A stretch of 64,000 nucleotides of DNA from Arthrobacter sp. ISL-30 (GTDB taxonomy: Bacteria; Actinomycetota; Actinomycetes; Actinomycetales; Micrococcaceae): positions 62,001 to 126,000 of the forward strand of contig NZ_JAGGPK010000025.1 of NCBI RefSeq assembly GCF_018613855.1, read 5' to 3'. This document shows positions 18,527 to 27,221 of this stretch, in pieces. Position numbers and translations under genes: made by a program. Below the pieces are notes generated by a model. It searched no databases, was not told where the DNA came from, and saw only the letters and a program-made list of their open reading frames with translations. How positions within the stretch are numbered: the stretch's first letter is position 1; each line of letters opens with the position of its first letter.

Positions 18527-19765
18527 CTAGGACAACCATTGGCCGTGGCGGAGGACCCCGGCCAGGGCAATATCCCGGTCCACCACAACGGCATCAGCAC
18601 AGAGTCCTCGCCGAAGGCCCCCGATCTCATCCGACCCTCCCAGGACGGCAGCGGGGACAGCCGTGGCCGCGAAGACCGCATCAGCGAGGCCAACCCCCGC
18701 AGCCACCGTGCACCGGACAACGTCCAGCATGGTCGCCGTGCCCCCGGCAATCGAGCCTGTGGCGTCAAGGGTGGCAACGCCGTTCTGCACGGTTACGGGG
18801 GAGGGGCCAAGCATGTAGCTTCCGTCAGAAAGGCCCGCGGCTGCCATCGAATCCGTCACGAGCACGATATTCGCGGCTCCCACGAGCTGGAACACCGTGG
18901 CGACTGTTCGTGGATCAAGGTGTACGTCATCTGCGATCAGCTCCACGACGGCTTTGCCCGATTGTGCCGTTCGGAGGCAGGCCGCCACGGGGCCGGGGGC
19001 CCTGTGGTGCATTGGGGGCATCCCGTTGAAGAGGTGGGTCACGGTGGGGAGCGAACTCACGCCGTCGAACCCGGCAGACTCGAGCCCTTCCCTGGCGGCT
19101 GCCAGCGAGGCTGCAGCCGTAGAGTCATCGCAGTCTGTGTGGCCCAGTGAGGGAGTGACGCCATGCGAGGTCATCAGGTCCACCAATGCTCCGGCTCCGG
19201 GCAGTTCCGGCGCATATGTCATGGTGGCCAGCTTTCCGGCGGCGGCTCCAATCAGTTCCTCCATGAGGGCAGGATCCGGGTCCAGGAGGTAGGCCGGGTT
19301 CTGGGCTCCGCAGCGGGCATGGGACAGGAAAGGTCCCTCCAGATGGATACCAGCAATGAGTCCTTCGTCCGCGAGCTTGACGAAGAGGCGGATGCCCCGC
19401 AGGAGGTCTTCCCGGGGTGCGGTCACCATGCTTGCCAGGAAAGTCGTGGTGCCCGAACGGTGCAGGAAGTCGATCGCCTTCCGCGCTGAGGTTTCCTCGC
19501 CCTCGGGGAAGTCTCCGCCGTTGCCCCCGTGGCAGTGCAGGTCCACGAACCCGGGGAAGATGTAGCAGCCCGCCGGGAAGACCCTTCGGCCGGCATCCCC
19601 GAAGGCTGGAATATCGAAATCAGTCGCGGGTCCTGCATGGACGATCCGATCGCCCTCGACCGCGAGGATCCCGTCCTCGATCACCCGCCCGTCCGTGACG
19701 ATCGTGCCAAAAACGAGCTCGCGGGTAGCGTCAGATGGCGCTGAGGGCTGTTCGGGGGGAGTCAT
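18527..19765 (-). CDS. nagA: N-acetylglucosamine-6-phosphate deacetylase
   Basis: Amidohydrolase that converts GlcNAc-6-P to GlcN-6-P for glycolysis or wall recycling. The 412 residues contain PGFVDLHCHGGNGGDF (metal-site HxH), HLEGPFLS with the metal-binding Glu, LGHTDCDD, THLFNGMPPMHHR and VTDSMAAAG with the catalytic Asp. TAGAAT (minus strand, 19772-19777) lies exactly 6 nt before the ATG and there is no Shine-Dalgarno, so the transcript may be leaderless. nagB, the next enzyme of the pathway, is about 10 kb away. I saw no DasR-type operator here. Confidence 0.95.
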   Translation of the reverse strand: MTPPEQPSAPSDATRELVFGTIVTDGRVIEDGILAVEGDRIVHAGPATDFDIPAFGDAGRRVFPAGCYIFPGFVDLHCHGGNGGDFPEGEETSARKAIDFLHRSGTTTFLASMVTAPREDLLRGIRLFVKLADEGLIAGIHLEGPFLSHARCGAQNPAYLLDPDPALMEELIGAAAGKLATMTYAPELPGAGALVDLMTSHGVTPSLGHTDCDDSTAAASLAAAREGLESAGFDGVSSLPTVTHLFNGMPPMHHRAPGPVAACLRTAQSGKAVVELIADDVHLDPRTVATVFQLVGAANIVLVTDSMAAAGLSDGSYMLGPSPVTVQNGVATLDATGSIAGGTATMLDVVRCTVAAGVGLADAVFAATAVPAAVLGGSDEIGGLRRGLCADAVVVDRDIALAGVLRHGQWLS

Positions 19766-19799
19766 AACTCGATTCTAGGACCGGCTTTCCTGGGCGGTT

Positions 19800-20495
19800 T
19801 CAGAAGAGGCGGGATTCGCTGTCATCAACTCCGCGCATGGCGTCATAGTCAAGGGTCACGCAGTCGATACCGCGGTCGTTGGCCAGGACCTTGGCCTGCG
19901 GCTTGATCTGCTGGGCGGCAAAGATGCCGCGTACCGGGGCGAGAAGGGGATCCCGGTTGAGCAGTTCCAGGTACCGCGTAAGTTGCTCGACGCCGTCGAT
20001 GTCGCCGCGGCGCTTGAGTTCGATCGCCACAGTCGCGCCGTCGGCGTCGCGAGCGAGGATGTCCACGGGACCAATCGCCGTGAAGTATTCGCGCCGGATC
20101 AGTGAAAAGCCAGGCCCCAGCGTCTCGATCTGCTCGGCAAGGAGCCGCTGCAGATCCGCTTCCACGCCATCCTTGATGAGCCCAGGATCCAGGCCAAGCT
20201 CATGTGAGGTGTCATGCAGGTGTTCATGGATGTTGATGATGAGCCGGTCATCAGTCTTGGCGGACTGGACGGTCCACTGTTCCACGACCCCTTCCTCCAC
20301 CACGCTGTCGTCGGCGCTGGCCACGCGCAGGGTTGCCGGGGGGCTCATCCAGTTCAGCGGCTTGTAGGAACCGCCGTCGGAATGGACCAGGACCGAGCCG
20401 TCGGCCTTCACCAGGAGCAGGCGCGTAGCTAGCGGGAGGTGGGCTTTGAGCCGGCCAACATAATCAACAGAACAACGGGCAATGACGAGTCGCAC
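19800..20495 (-). CDS. nucS: Mismatch-specific endonuclease NucS/EndoMS
   Basis: Cuts both strands at mismatches and provides non-canonical mismatch repair in actinobacteria and archaea, which often lack MutS/MutL. The 231 residues start [15 protein letters not shown], then [10 protein letters not shown], with the catalytic PD-(D/E)XK core visible as GPVDILARD...[17 protein letters not shown]. The C-terminus ends ESRLF, resembling a sliding-clamp binding motif. I set the start at GTG 20495 because this is where conservation begins. TAAGGT (20503-20508, minus strand) lies 7 nt upstream, suggesting a leaderless transcript. The frame continues upstream but reads as non-coding. Confidence 0.95.
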   Translation of the reverse strand: MRLVIARCSVDYVGRLKAHLPLATRLLLVKADGSVLVHSDGGSYKPLNWMSPPATLRVASADDSVVEEGVVEQWTVQSAKTDDRLIINIHEHLHDTSHELGLDPGLIKDGVEADLQRLLAEQIETLGPGFSLIRREYFTAIGPVDILARDADGATVAIELKRRGDIDGVEQLTRYLELLNRDPLLAPVRGIFAAQQIKPQAKVLANDRGIDCVTLDYDAMRGVDDSESRLF

Positions 20496-20544
20496 CCGGC
20501 CAACCTTACCGGCTCCCGCTGCCCGCCTGCGGCAGAATAGAGGA

Positions 20545-20877
20545 ATGCCCCGTTCTAACCGCCCGCGCCGTCCCGCTTCCGGAAAGGGCGGAAGGGCCCG
20601 CCCGGAAACTGCTCCGGAACTGGACCTTGAGCGGGCGCGTGCCGGCATAGCGCGACATGAAAGCGCCCCCGACGGCGACTGGATGGTCCGCACCATGACC
20701 GCCAGGAACGCAGAGAAGCAATACATCTGCCCTGGCTGCTCGACGGCGATCCTCCCGGGAATTGCGCATCTGGTTGTGTGGTCCGATGACCACCTGTTCG
20801 GTGAGGCGGCCGGCCTGGCCGAACGCCGGCACTGGCACACGAACTGCTGGGCGTCCAGGACTTACCGCTACCGCTAA
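20545..20877 (+). CDS. Conserved small protein with CxxC and His/Cys pairs
   Basis: A 110-residue protein of unknown function. The first ~45 residues are basic ([19 protein letters not shown]). The rest contains a compact motif, [20 protein letters not shown], followed by [10 protein letters not shown] near the C-terminus, so two Cys and further His/Cys residues could bind zinc. It is divergent from nucS with a 49-bp gap. CAGAAT lies 6 nt before the ATG, a weaker version of the leaderless pattern seen elsewhere. I think similar proteins occur widely in actinobacteria, sometimes labelled ATP/GTP-binding, but I see no P-loop. Confidence 0.75.
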   Translation: MPRSNRPRRPASGKGGRARPETAPELDLERARAGIARHESAPDGDWMVRTMTARNAEKQYICPGCSTAILPGIAHLVVWSDDHLFGEAAGLAERRHWHTNCWASRTYRYR

Positions 20878-20900
20878 ATCCTTGGCTTAAGCTTGGAGGC

Positions 20901-21701
20901 ATGACTTTCGACCCCTCCTCGCTCGTTTTCAGCACGTCGGAATCGCCGACCCCTATTCGGGCATCAACGGTCCTCCCTGCACGGCGCGAGAACGTGGAGT
21001 TTGTCACCGAAGACGGCAAGCTCCTGGTCGGTGAACTGGCGCTCCCCGAGTCCGGTCCGATTACGGCGACCCTGATCACCCTGCACCCTCTGCCCACCCA
21101 CGGCGGATTCATGGACTCCCATGTCTACCGGAAGGCCTCGTATCGCCTCCCGGCCCTGACGGGGATCGCGGTCCTGCGCTTCAACACGCGCGGCACTTCC
21201 TCGCCGAGGGGCACCAGCCAAGGCAGCTTTGAAGAGGGGATCGGGGAGCGTTACGACGTCGAGGCCGCGGTGCGCTTCGCCGTCGAACGCGGACTTCCCA
21301 ACCGCTGGCTCGTGGGCTGGTCCTTCGGCACCGAACTTGCGCTGATGTACGGGGCCGAAGAGCCTGTTGCATCCTCGATTGAGGGCGCTGTTCTCCTGTC
21401 TCCGCCGCTGCACCGGGCAACAGACGTCCACCTGAAGGAGTGGGGAGCCGCCGGCAAGCCCCTCACCGTCCTCGTTCCTGAACACGATGACTATTTGCGG
21501 CCGGTTGAAGCTGCCGAACGCTTTGCCCTCGTGCCCCAGGCGCGAGTGGTGGGCATCGCGGGTGCCAAACACCTGTGGGTGGGAGAAAAGTATGCCGCCC
21601 GTGTCCTGAACGAGATTATCGACGACGTCACAGAGGCCGGAGCGGGACCGGGCGGTCTCGCCCAGGAATGGACGGGCGCGGTGGCAACCGCTCCGGCGTA
21701 A
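20901..21701 (+). CDS. Alpha/beta hydrolase
   Basis: A 266-residue serine hydrolase of unknown substrate. The oxyanion-region strand is ATLITLHPLPTHGGFMDSH, the nucleophile elbow is GWSFGTE (about residue 140), an acidic residue lies in VPEHDDYLRP, and the histidine in GAKHLWVGE. The N-terminal strand VEFVTEDGKLLVGELALP resembles dienelactone-hydrolase-like and peptidase S9-like esterases. TAAGCT (20888-20893) lies 7 nt before the ATG, and the GGAGG at 20895-20899 is too close to act as a ribosome site, so a leaderless start is likely. Confidence 0.85.
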   Translation: MTFDPSSLVFSTSESPTPIRASTVLPARRENVEFVTEDGKLLVGELALPESGPITATLITLHPLPTHGGFMDSHVYRKASYRLPALTGIAVLRFNTRGTSSPRGTSQGSFEEGIGERYDVEAAVRFAVERGLPNRWLVGWSFGTELALMYGAEEPVASSIEGAVLLSPPLHRATDVHLKEWGAAGKPLTVLVPEHDDYLRPVEAAERFALVPQARVVGIAGAKHLWVGEKYAARVLNEIIDDVTEAGAGPGGLAQEWTGAVATAPA

Positions 21702-21715
21702 CCTTCTTGCGCCGT

Positions 21716-21742
21716 AGCATTAGGCACGAGTTGCCTAATGCT
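21716..21742. terminator. Bidirectional hairpin between convergent genes
   Basis: Arms AGCATTAGGCA (21716-21726) and TGCCTAATGCT (21732-21742) pair perfectly over 11 bp with a 5-nt loop. The downstream arm covers the stop codon of the minus-strand transporter. No T-run follows on the plus strand. Confidence 0.6.
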
Positions 21743-23003
21743 TGTCCTGCCTTGCGATGAAGACCTCTTTCATCAGCAACATCACGGCAGCGGCTGTGGG
21801 AATCGCGATCAGGGCGCCGAGCACGCCCAGCAGGCTTCCGCCGGCGATCACGGAGATCACGGCTACGGCTCCCGGCACGGCAACGGCCCGCTGCATGATG
21901 CGGGGTGAGATGAAGTACGCCTCGAACTGCAGGTAGGCGAAGTAGCAGATGGCAAAGACCAGCGCCGTCTGCCAGCCGAGGGTCAGGGATACGAGGATCA
22001 CCACTACGCCCGCGATAACGCCGCCAACAAGGGGTATGAAGGCAAGCAGGGCCACAACGAAGGCCAGCAGCACGCTGAATGGGACCCCAAGAATGGACAT
22101 CACGATGAACGCGAAGGTCGCATTCAGCAAGGCAACGCAGGCCTGGCCGATCACGTAATTTCCCACTGAACCCGTGATCGCCTCAGACAGGGCTTGAACG
22201 CGGGAGCGGCGGGAACGCGGGGCCAGACGATAAGCCCACCGTTTCATGGCCGGAAGGGCCGCAAGAAAATAGAGGCTCAGGACCAGGACGATCAGGGCGC
22301 CGAAAAGCGCGTTGGCCACCGTGGTTCCGAACCCCAGGACCCCGCCGAAAATGCCGCCCATGGCTTCGGGATTGTTCACGAACTTGTCCAGTTCTTCGGT
22401 GATGCGGTTTCGCACGCCAAATTGGGCGTCGATCGTGAGGAAGAACTCGGAGTTCAGGAATCCCCGAATCCAATCCGGTGCCTGCCGCACCAGCTCTGAG
22501 ACCTGCTCCACGATGGTGGGAATGAGTGTGGCGAAAAAGCCGATGACGGCAAGGAATAGCGCCGAGACGGAAACGAGGATGCCGATGGGGCGCGGCAGCC
22601 GCTTGCCCTCCAGCCAGCGGACCACGGGGTCGAGCCCGAGGGCGATGAACAGGGCTGCAACGATCCAGAGGAGCAGCTGGGTAGTGTTCATCGCGATGTA
22701 ATACAGCAGCAGCGCGACGCCCACTCCCACCGTTCCCATGAACCCTACGTAAACGGGGTGCTGGGCGGACATCCGTGGACCCGGCGAACCGAAATCCTGC
22801 TTCTCGGCCCCCGCCGCGAGTCCATCCTCTTCTTCGGGCGGCATCTCGAAGCGCACCCTGGGCTGGGCGCCGGGAATGGGTCGGCGCAGGCGACGCAGTA
22901 CGGCCAGGAGGGCTCCGGGAGGGTGGTTTGGGCCGTCACCCTTCTCAGGATTCGTGGCGCCGTCGGTCCGTTCGCGAAGGGTCGGATCGCTCTGCTCTGT
23001 CAC
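21735..23003 (-). CDS. AI-2E family transporter
   Basis: A 422-residue polytopic membrane protein of the AI-2E exporter/Na+/H+ antiporter family (TqsA/YdjX-like name history; substrate uncertain). After a hydrophilic N-terminal ~90 residues come about eight helices. Family features are IAMNTTQLLLWIVAALFIAL, GLDPVVRWLEGKRLPRP, a long extracellular-type segment (QAPDWIRGFLNSEFF) and the C-terminal PLVGGVIAGVVVIL with FISPRIMQRAVAVPG. The start is GTG. No partner genes nearby suggest a substrate. Confidence 0.9.
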   Translation of the reverse strand: MTEQSDPTLRERTDGATNPEKGDGPNHPPGALLAVLRRLRRPIPGAQPRVRFEMPPEEEDGLAAGAEKQDFGSPGPRMSAQHPVYVGFMGTVGVGVALLLYYIAMNTTQLLLWIVAALFIALGLDPVVRWLEGKRLPRPIGILVSVSALFLAVIGFFATLIPTIVEQVSELVRQAPDWIRGFLNSEFFLTIDAQFGVRNRITEELDKFVNNPEAMGGIFGGVLGFGTTVANALFGALIVLVLSLYFLAALPAMKRWAYRLAPRSRRSRVQALSEAITGSVGNYVIGQACVALLNATFAFIVMSILGVPFSVLLAFVVALLAFIPLVGGVIAGVVVILVSLTLGWQTALVFAICYFAYLQFEAYFISPRIMQRAVAVPGAVAVISVIAGGSLLGVLGALIAIPTAAAVMLLMKEVFIARQDKH

Positions 23004-23157
23004 TGGTGTCTACTGCCTTTTCAGTTCGCCGCGGAGCCTTGGCAAGGCCGGTGTGATGATCATCGCAAACACTATCAGGACCGCGGATTTGAGGGCCTGG
23101 GGAGCCCGGAAGGTGTGGTCTGGAGGGGGCCTAAGGGGACACTCAACTGAGGGCTTG

Positions 23158-23173
23158 GTAACAAAACGGTTAC
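23158..23173. promoter_or_regulatory. Inverted repeat GTAAC-N6-GTTAC upstream of the membrane protein
   Basis: GTAAC (23158-23162) and GTTAC (23169-23173) form an inverted pair separated by AAAACG, about 38 nt before the GTG of the next gene. GTAAC half-sites are used by the actinobacterial envelope regulator MtrA, but those known to me are direct repeats, so the assignment is only a suggestion. Confidence 0.35.
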
Positions 23174-23210
23174 TATTGAACCTCAACAACCGCTGATGAT
23201 AGGGATTCCT

Positions 23211-24965
23211 GTGCGCTTGAAGACTGCAGTATCGCTGGTGCTGCTTGGCCTGCTGACACTGCTGGCCGGTATCGGCCAGCTGACCTTCTGGGCCCCCGCC
23301 GAAACCGTAACGGCAACGGCACCGGCAGACACCAAGGCCGCTCCATTGACGGTGATCGACCAAAAGCTTCGCACGCTCAACGGCGAACCGGTCAAGATCA
23401 GCGTCAAGGGGGAAGGAAACTTCGTCCTGGCGGCCGGGCGTCCGGATGACGTCGCCGCCTGGGTCGGCAAGACCGCGCACAACACCGTTTCCGGCGTATC
23501 CGAAGACAACAAGGCCCTCCAGGTGGGGCATAGCGAAGGCGAGGCCACAGCGCCGTCGCCCGCCGCATCCGACCTTTGGGTCAGCGTCGAGAACGCCAGC
23601 GGCGAACTCGACTACACGTGGAATCCGCCGGCCGACGGCGAGTGGTCACTCCTGCTGGCCAGCGACGGCACCAAGGCCGCGCCGGCGTCGGTGTCCATGA
23701 CGTTCCCCAATAATGCGACCACTCCGCTGGCCGTTCCCCTGATCGTGCTTGGCATTATCATCATCCTCGCCGGTGCTGCCCTGCCGTTCCTCGCATCGCT
23801 GCTGGGTAAAGGCCGGGGACCGGGCTCGCCTGGCCGATCGGGAACCGGATCGGGAACTCCGGAAGAATTCAATCCCGAGGTGACCTCGGGCGTGCAGACG
23901 GCTTCGGGATTCGCCGCTTCCAAGGGCGCTTCCTCCAAGGACGGTAGGGTACGGCGCGTTCCTGCCCTGGCGGCTGCCCTTGCCACCGTGCTCGTGGCGG
24001 GCACGGCCGTGGCTGCCCAGGCAAGCAAGACACCCGAGCCGTCGCCCACGAATAATTCGAGCGAATCCCCTGCCCCTGCCGATGCTCCGGTTGTGCTGGA
24101 TTCCCAGCTCAAGCGCATCCTGGAACAGGTGTCCAGCGCCGTCGCAGCCGGTGATGCTGCCAAGGACGCGACCAAGCTCGAGCCGCGCGTAGACCGGATG
24201 GAGCTCCAGGTTCGCACCCAGAACTACAAGATCCGTTCCCAGGTTGGCAGCTACGAGGCTCGTATGCCGGTCCGGGCCAGCAAGCTCTTGACCAGTGTGG
24301 TCAGCAGCCAGCGGTCCTGGCCGCGCTCCGTTATTGCAGTAACCGAAGGCGAGGGCAATGTCGTTCCCCAGGTACTGACGCTGGTACAGGCCGCCCCCCG
24401 GGAGAACTACAAGCTCACGAGCACGGCACCGTTGCAGCCCGGAACGTCGTTCCCCGCAATTCCCCGTGGCGGTACCTCGACGGTTGCTGCCGACGACAAA
24501 GCCGAGTTGCAGTACAGCGGAAGCGAGGCCTTGAACGGCCTGGCCGATCGCCTGACCAATGCCGACTCGGCCTTCAAGGACAAGCTGGCAGAGAGCACCT
24601 CCTCGCCCTACATCGCCGGCACGCTCGCCTATCAGGCAGACACTGTGGAGAAGGGCGTCAACGGCAACTTCACGTTCACCCACAAGGTCATTCCCGAGGC
24701 CACAGTGGTGTTCAGGACCTCTGATGGAGGGGCGCTCGTTGTGGGCCGCCTGGACTTCGCGCTGGACGGCAGCCCGAAGGCCGAGGGTGACAAGCTGCTG
24801 CTGAACGATGAATCCGCCGTCTTCGCGGGCGGCAAGGAGACCGGCACGGGCATGGTCATGAACTTCGCCGAGTCGGTGGCGGTCTACATTCCGCCGGCTG
24901 AGTCGAAGGAGCCCATGAAGCTCGTTGCCGCCACTCGCGGCCTTGTGGGGGCGAGCTTCAAGTAG
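23211..24965 (+). CDS. Unassigned envelope protein with three membrane helices
   Basis: A 584-residue protein I do not recognise. An N-terminal helix (LKTAVSLVLLGLLTLLAGIG) acts as signal or anchor. Then come an outside domain (about 30-165), a second helix (about 170-192, AVPLIVLGIIIILAGAALPF), a Gly/Ser/Pro-rich inside loop, a third helix (LAAALATVLVAGTAVAA, about 250-266) with a Ser/Pro/Asn linker, and a ~310-residue outside domain. That last domain contains RPVDRMELQVRTQNYKIRSQ-like sequence (approximate), SPYIAGTLAYQADTVEKGVN and FRTSDGGALVVGRLDF. I chose GTG 23211 because AGGGA lies 6 nt before it; ATG 23196 would lose that site. Confidence 0.75.
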   Translation: MRLKTAVSLVLLGLLTLLAGIGQLTFWAPAETVTATAPADTKAAPLTVIDQKLRTLNGEPVKISVKGEGNFVLAAGRPDDVAAWVGKTAHNTVSGVSEDNKALQVGHSEGEATAPSPAASDLWVSVENASGELDYTWNPPADGEWSLLLASDGTKAAPASVSMTFPNNATTPLAVPLIVLGIIIILAGAALPFLASLLGKGRGPGSPGRSGTGSGTPEEFNPEVTSGVQTASGFAASKGASSKDGRVRRVPALAAALATVLVAGTAVAAQASKTPEPSPTNNSSESPAPADAPVVLDSQLKRILEQVSSAVAAGDAAKDATKLEPRVDRMELQVRTQNYKIRSQVGSYEARMPVRASKLLTSVVSSQRSWPRSVIAVTEGEGNVVPQVLTLVQAAPRENYKLTSTAPLQPGTSFPAIPRGGTSTVAADDKAELQYSGSEALNGLADRLTNADSAFKDKLAESTSSPYIAGTLAYQADTVEKGVNGNFTFTHKVIPEATVVFRTSDGGALVVGRLDFALDGSPKAEGDKLLLNDESAVFAGGKETGTGMVMNFAESVAVYIPPAESKEPMKLVAATRGLVGASFK

Positions 24966-25005
24966 CTCGCGGGCTGGTTGGCCGGCAGCGGTTAGAGTGG
25001 ACGTT

Positions 25006-26010
25006 ATGAGTTCGCCAGGATCACGTCCCGTCCCCCCTGCCGCCAGCCATCTCAACCTGCGTGGCGCCGTCGATCTCTCCTCCCTGAGGCGCCAGGCACC
25101 ACCCGCACCTGCTGCGGCGCCCGGTCGCACTGCCGCTAACGGAGTCAGCGGAACGGAAAGCGGGAACGATGCTCCCAACGGCCAGGGTCCGTCCCTCCGC
25201 GTGGACGCCACCGAAGCCAATTTCCAGGACCTGGTTGAGCTTTCGGGCCAGGTTCCCGTTGTCTTTGTTCTGTGGGCCCGCTATTCGCCGGAGTCTTCCA
25301 ACCTGCTGGAGTCGATGGAGGCCGTCGTCGAAAGTTACGGCGGCAGGCTGGTCCTCGCGGCCGCGGACATTGACGCGTTTCCCCAGCTGGCGCAGGCATT
25401 CCAGGTCCAGGCCGTGCCCACGGCGATCGCTGTGGTCAAGGGCCAGCCGGTGCCCCTTTTCCAAGGCTCCGCCGGCGAGGCCGAGATCCGCCCGCTGATG
25501 GACGAACTCCTGAAAGTCGCCGCCGCCAACGGCGTTACGGGCAATGTGGGCGGAGCAACGCCCAACGCCGAGCCTGCGCAGGCTCCTCTTCCGCCCCACC
25601 ATCAGGCGGCCTTTGACGCCATCGAGGCCGGCGACTATGCGGCAGCAGCCGCAGCCTACCGGAAGGCGCTGGCGGAGATGCCGTCCGACGCCGAAGCCAA
25701 GGCCGGGCTTGCCCAGGTCGAACTCATGCAGCGCCTGGAGAAACCTTCCGCTGCCGATGCCGACGCCCTGAGGCAGAGGGCCGCCGACGAGCCGGATGAT
25801 ATCGACGCTCAGCTCGCTGTGGCCGACCTCGATATTTCCGGCGGGCACATCGAGGACGGCTTCAACCGCATCATTTCCTTCATAGGGCGCAACTTCGGGG
25901 CACCACGCGAGACCGCGCGTGTACGCCTGCTGGAGCTCTTCGACGTCGTCGGCACGGCCGATCCGAGGGTTGCCAAGGCGCGTCAGGGCCTCGCCCGAGT
26001 CCTGTTCTAA
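25006..26010 (+). CDS. Thioredoxin-fold TPR protein (YbbN/CnoX-like) lacking redox cysteines
   Basis: A 334-residue protein. After a proline/alanine-rich N-terminus (1-60) comes a thioredoxin-like domain (about 62-175) and then TPR-like helices (about 195-330, AAFDAIEAGDYAAAAAAYRKAL). The usual WCxxC site is WARYSPES at 90-97, so both cysteines are serine (S94, S97) and the domain cannot do thiol exchange. YbbN/CnoX proteins act as holdases working with GroEL or DnaK, which does not need both cysteines. TAGAGT (24993-24998) lies 7 nt before the ATG, so translation may be leaderless. The stop overlaps the next start as TAATG. Confidence 0.82.
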   Translation: MSSPGSRPVPPAASHLNLRGAVDLSSLRRQAPPAPAAAPGRTAANGVSGTESGNDAPNGQGPSLRVDATEANFQDLVELSGQVPVVFVLWARYSPESSNLLESMEAVVESYGGRLVLAAADIDAFPQLAQAFQVQAVPTAIAVVKGQPVPLFQGSAGEAEIRPLMDELLKVAAANGVTGNVGGATPNAEPAQAPLPPHHQAAFDAIEAGDYAAAAAAYRKALAEMPSDAEAKAGLAQVELMQRLEKPSAADADALRQRAADEPDDIDAQLAVADLDISGGHIEDGFNRIISFIGRNFGAPRETARVRLLELFDVVGTADPRVAKARQGLARVLF

Positions 26011-27221
26011 TGCCCGTACCTGCCCTCTTCACGCCCCTGCGGCTGCGCTCCCTCGAGCTTCCGCATCGAGGGTGGGTCTCTCCCATGTGCCAGTACAGCT
26101 GTCTCCCAGAGGACGGCGGGGAAGGTATCCCCAACGACTGGCACTTGGTCCACCTTGGCTCCTTCGCCACCGGGGGAGCGGCACTCATGCTGACCGAGGC
26201 CGCCGCAGTGAACGCGGCGGGACGGATCAGCCCTCGGGATGCCGGCATCTACTCTGACGAGCAGGCTGAAGCCTGGGAACGGATCATCGCCTTTGTTCAC
26301 CGCAACAGTGCGGTGGGAGGCAAGATCGGCATCCAGCTTGCCCACGCAGGGCGAAAGGCCTCCACCTACTGGCCCTTCGCCGAGCAGCGCGGCTCGGTGC
26401 CGCCGGCAGACGGTGGCTGGGGCATCGTTGGTCCTGGAAGCGACGCGTTCGACGGCTACGCCCAACCCCGGGCCATGACGGAAAGTGAAATCCTCGCCGT
26501 CATTGACGATTTCCGGACTGCTGCACGGCGTGCCGTAGACGCCGGATTCGACACCGTGGAGATCCATGCTGCCCACGGCTACCTCCTGCACCAGTTCCAG
26601 AGCCCGCTGGTCAATCAGCGCGAGGACTCCTGGGGAGGCAGCGAGGAGGGCCGGAACCGGCTCGTTCTGGCTGTTGTCGACGCCGTCCGCGCCGTGATAC
26701 CTGATAGCATGCCGCTGCTGTTGCGGCTTTCGGCGACAGACTGGGCCGAAGGGGGAGTCGACGTGGAAACGTCGGTCCGGTTGGCGCGACAGGCTGCCGA
26801 ACACGGAGTCGACCTGGTGGATGTCTCCAGCGGTGGAGCAGTCGCGCACCAGCAGATCAAAGCCGGCCCCGGCTACCAGACGGGCTTCTCGGAAAGGATA
26901 CGCCGTGAGGCCGGGATACCGACCGGCACTGTGGGACTCCTGACGTCGTCAGGCCAGGCCGAGCATGCCGTCGCCACGAGCCAGGCCGACGGCGTTTTCA
27001 TCGCCCGCGCCGCGTTGCGCGATCCCCGCTGGTGGCTTCGTGCCGCCTTTGAACTCGGACACCAGCTGCCGTGGCCGCCGCAGTACGAGCGGGCCCTGCC
27101 CGCCACAGCTACTAGGCCGCCACAGCTGCTGAAGCCTTCGCCACAGCTGCTGAAGCCGGCAGTAGGGTGGTGGCATGAGCCAACCTCATCCCGACCCGCC
27201 CTTCGTGCCAGGGACTTCTGA
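26010..27221 (+). CDS. NADH:flavin oxidoreductase (Old Yellow Enzyme, YqjM-like)
   Basis: FMN-dependent ene-reductase acting on activated C=C bonds. Family features in order: SPMCQYSC near the N-terminus, GIQLAHAGRKAS (about 108-119, with His/Ala substrate-site residues), IHAAHGYLLHQFQSPLVNQR (about 190-209), and TVGLLTSSGQAEH with GVFIARAALRDPRWWLRAA near residue 330-350. The enzyme proper should end near WPPQYERA. A further ~37 residues of proline-rich repeat (PPQLLKPSPQLLKP) follow, encoded by a tandem repeat, and run 47 bp into the ABC gene. The start overlaps the TPR-gene stop. Confidence 0.9.
   Translation: MPVPALFTPLRLRSLELPHRGWVSPMCQYSCLPEDGGEGIPNDWHLVHLGSFATGGAALMLTEAAAVNAAGRISPRDAGIYSDEQAEAWERIIAFVHRNSAVGGKIGIQLAHAGRKASTYWPFAEQRGSVPPADGGWGIVGPGSDAFDGYAQPRAMTESEILAVIDDFRTAARRAVDAGFDTVEIHAAHGYLLHQFQSPLVNQREDSWGGSEEGRNRLVLAVVDAVRAVIPDSMPLLLRLSATDWAEGGVDVETSVRLARQAAEHGVDLVDVSSGGAVAHQQIKAGPGYQTGFSERIRREAGIPTGTVGLLTSSGQAEHAVATSQADGVFIARAALRDPRWWLRAAFELGHQLPWPPQYERALPATATRPPQLLKPSPQLLKPAVGWWHEPTSSRPALRARDF
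27102..27157 (+). repeat. Short tandem repeat encoding the C-terminal tail of the ene-reductase
   Basis: Two exact 18-bp copies (27119-27136 and 27140-27157, period 21) follow a degenerate third copy at 27102-27118. They encode QLLKP units at the end of the oxidoreductase and lie just before the TAGGGT promoter-like hexamer (27163-27168) of the ABC gene. Confidence 0.85.
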
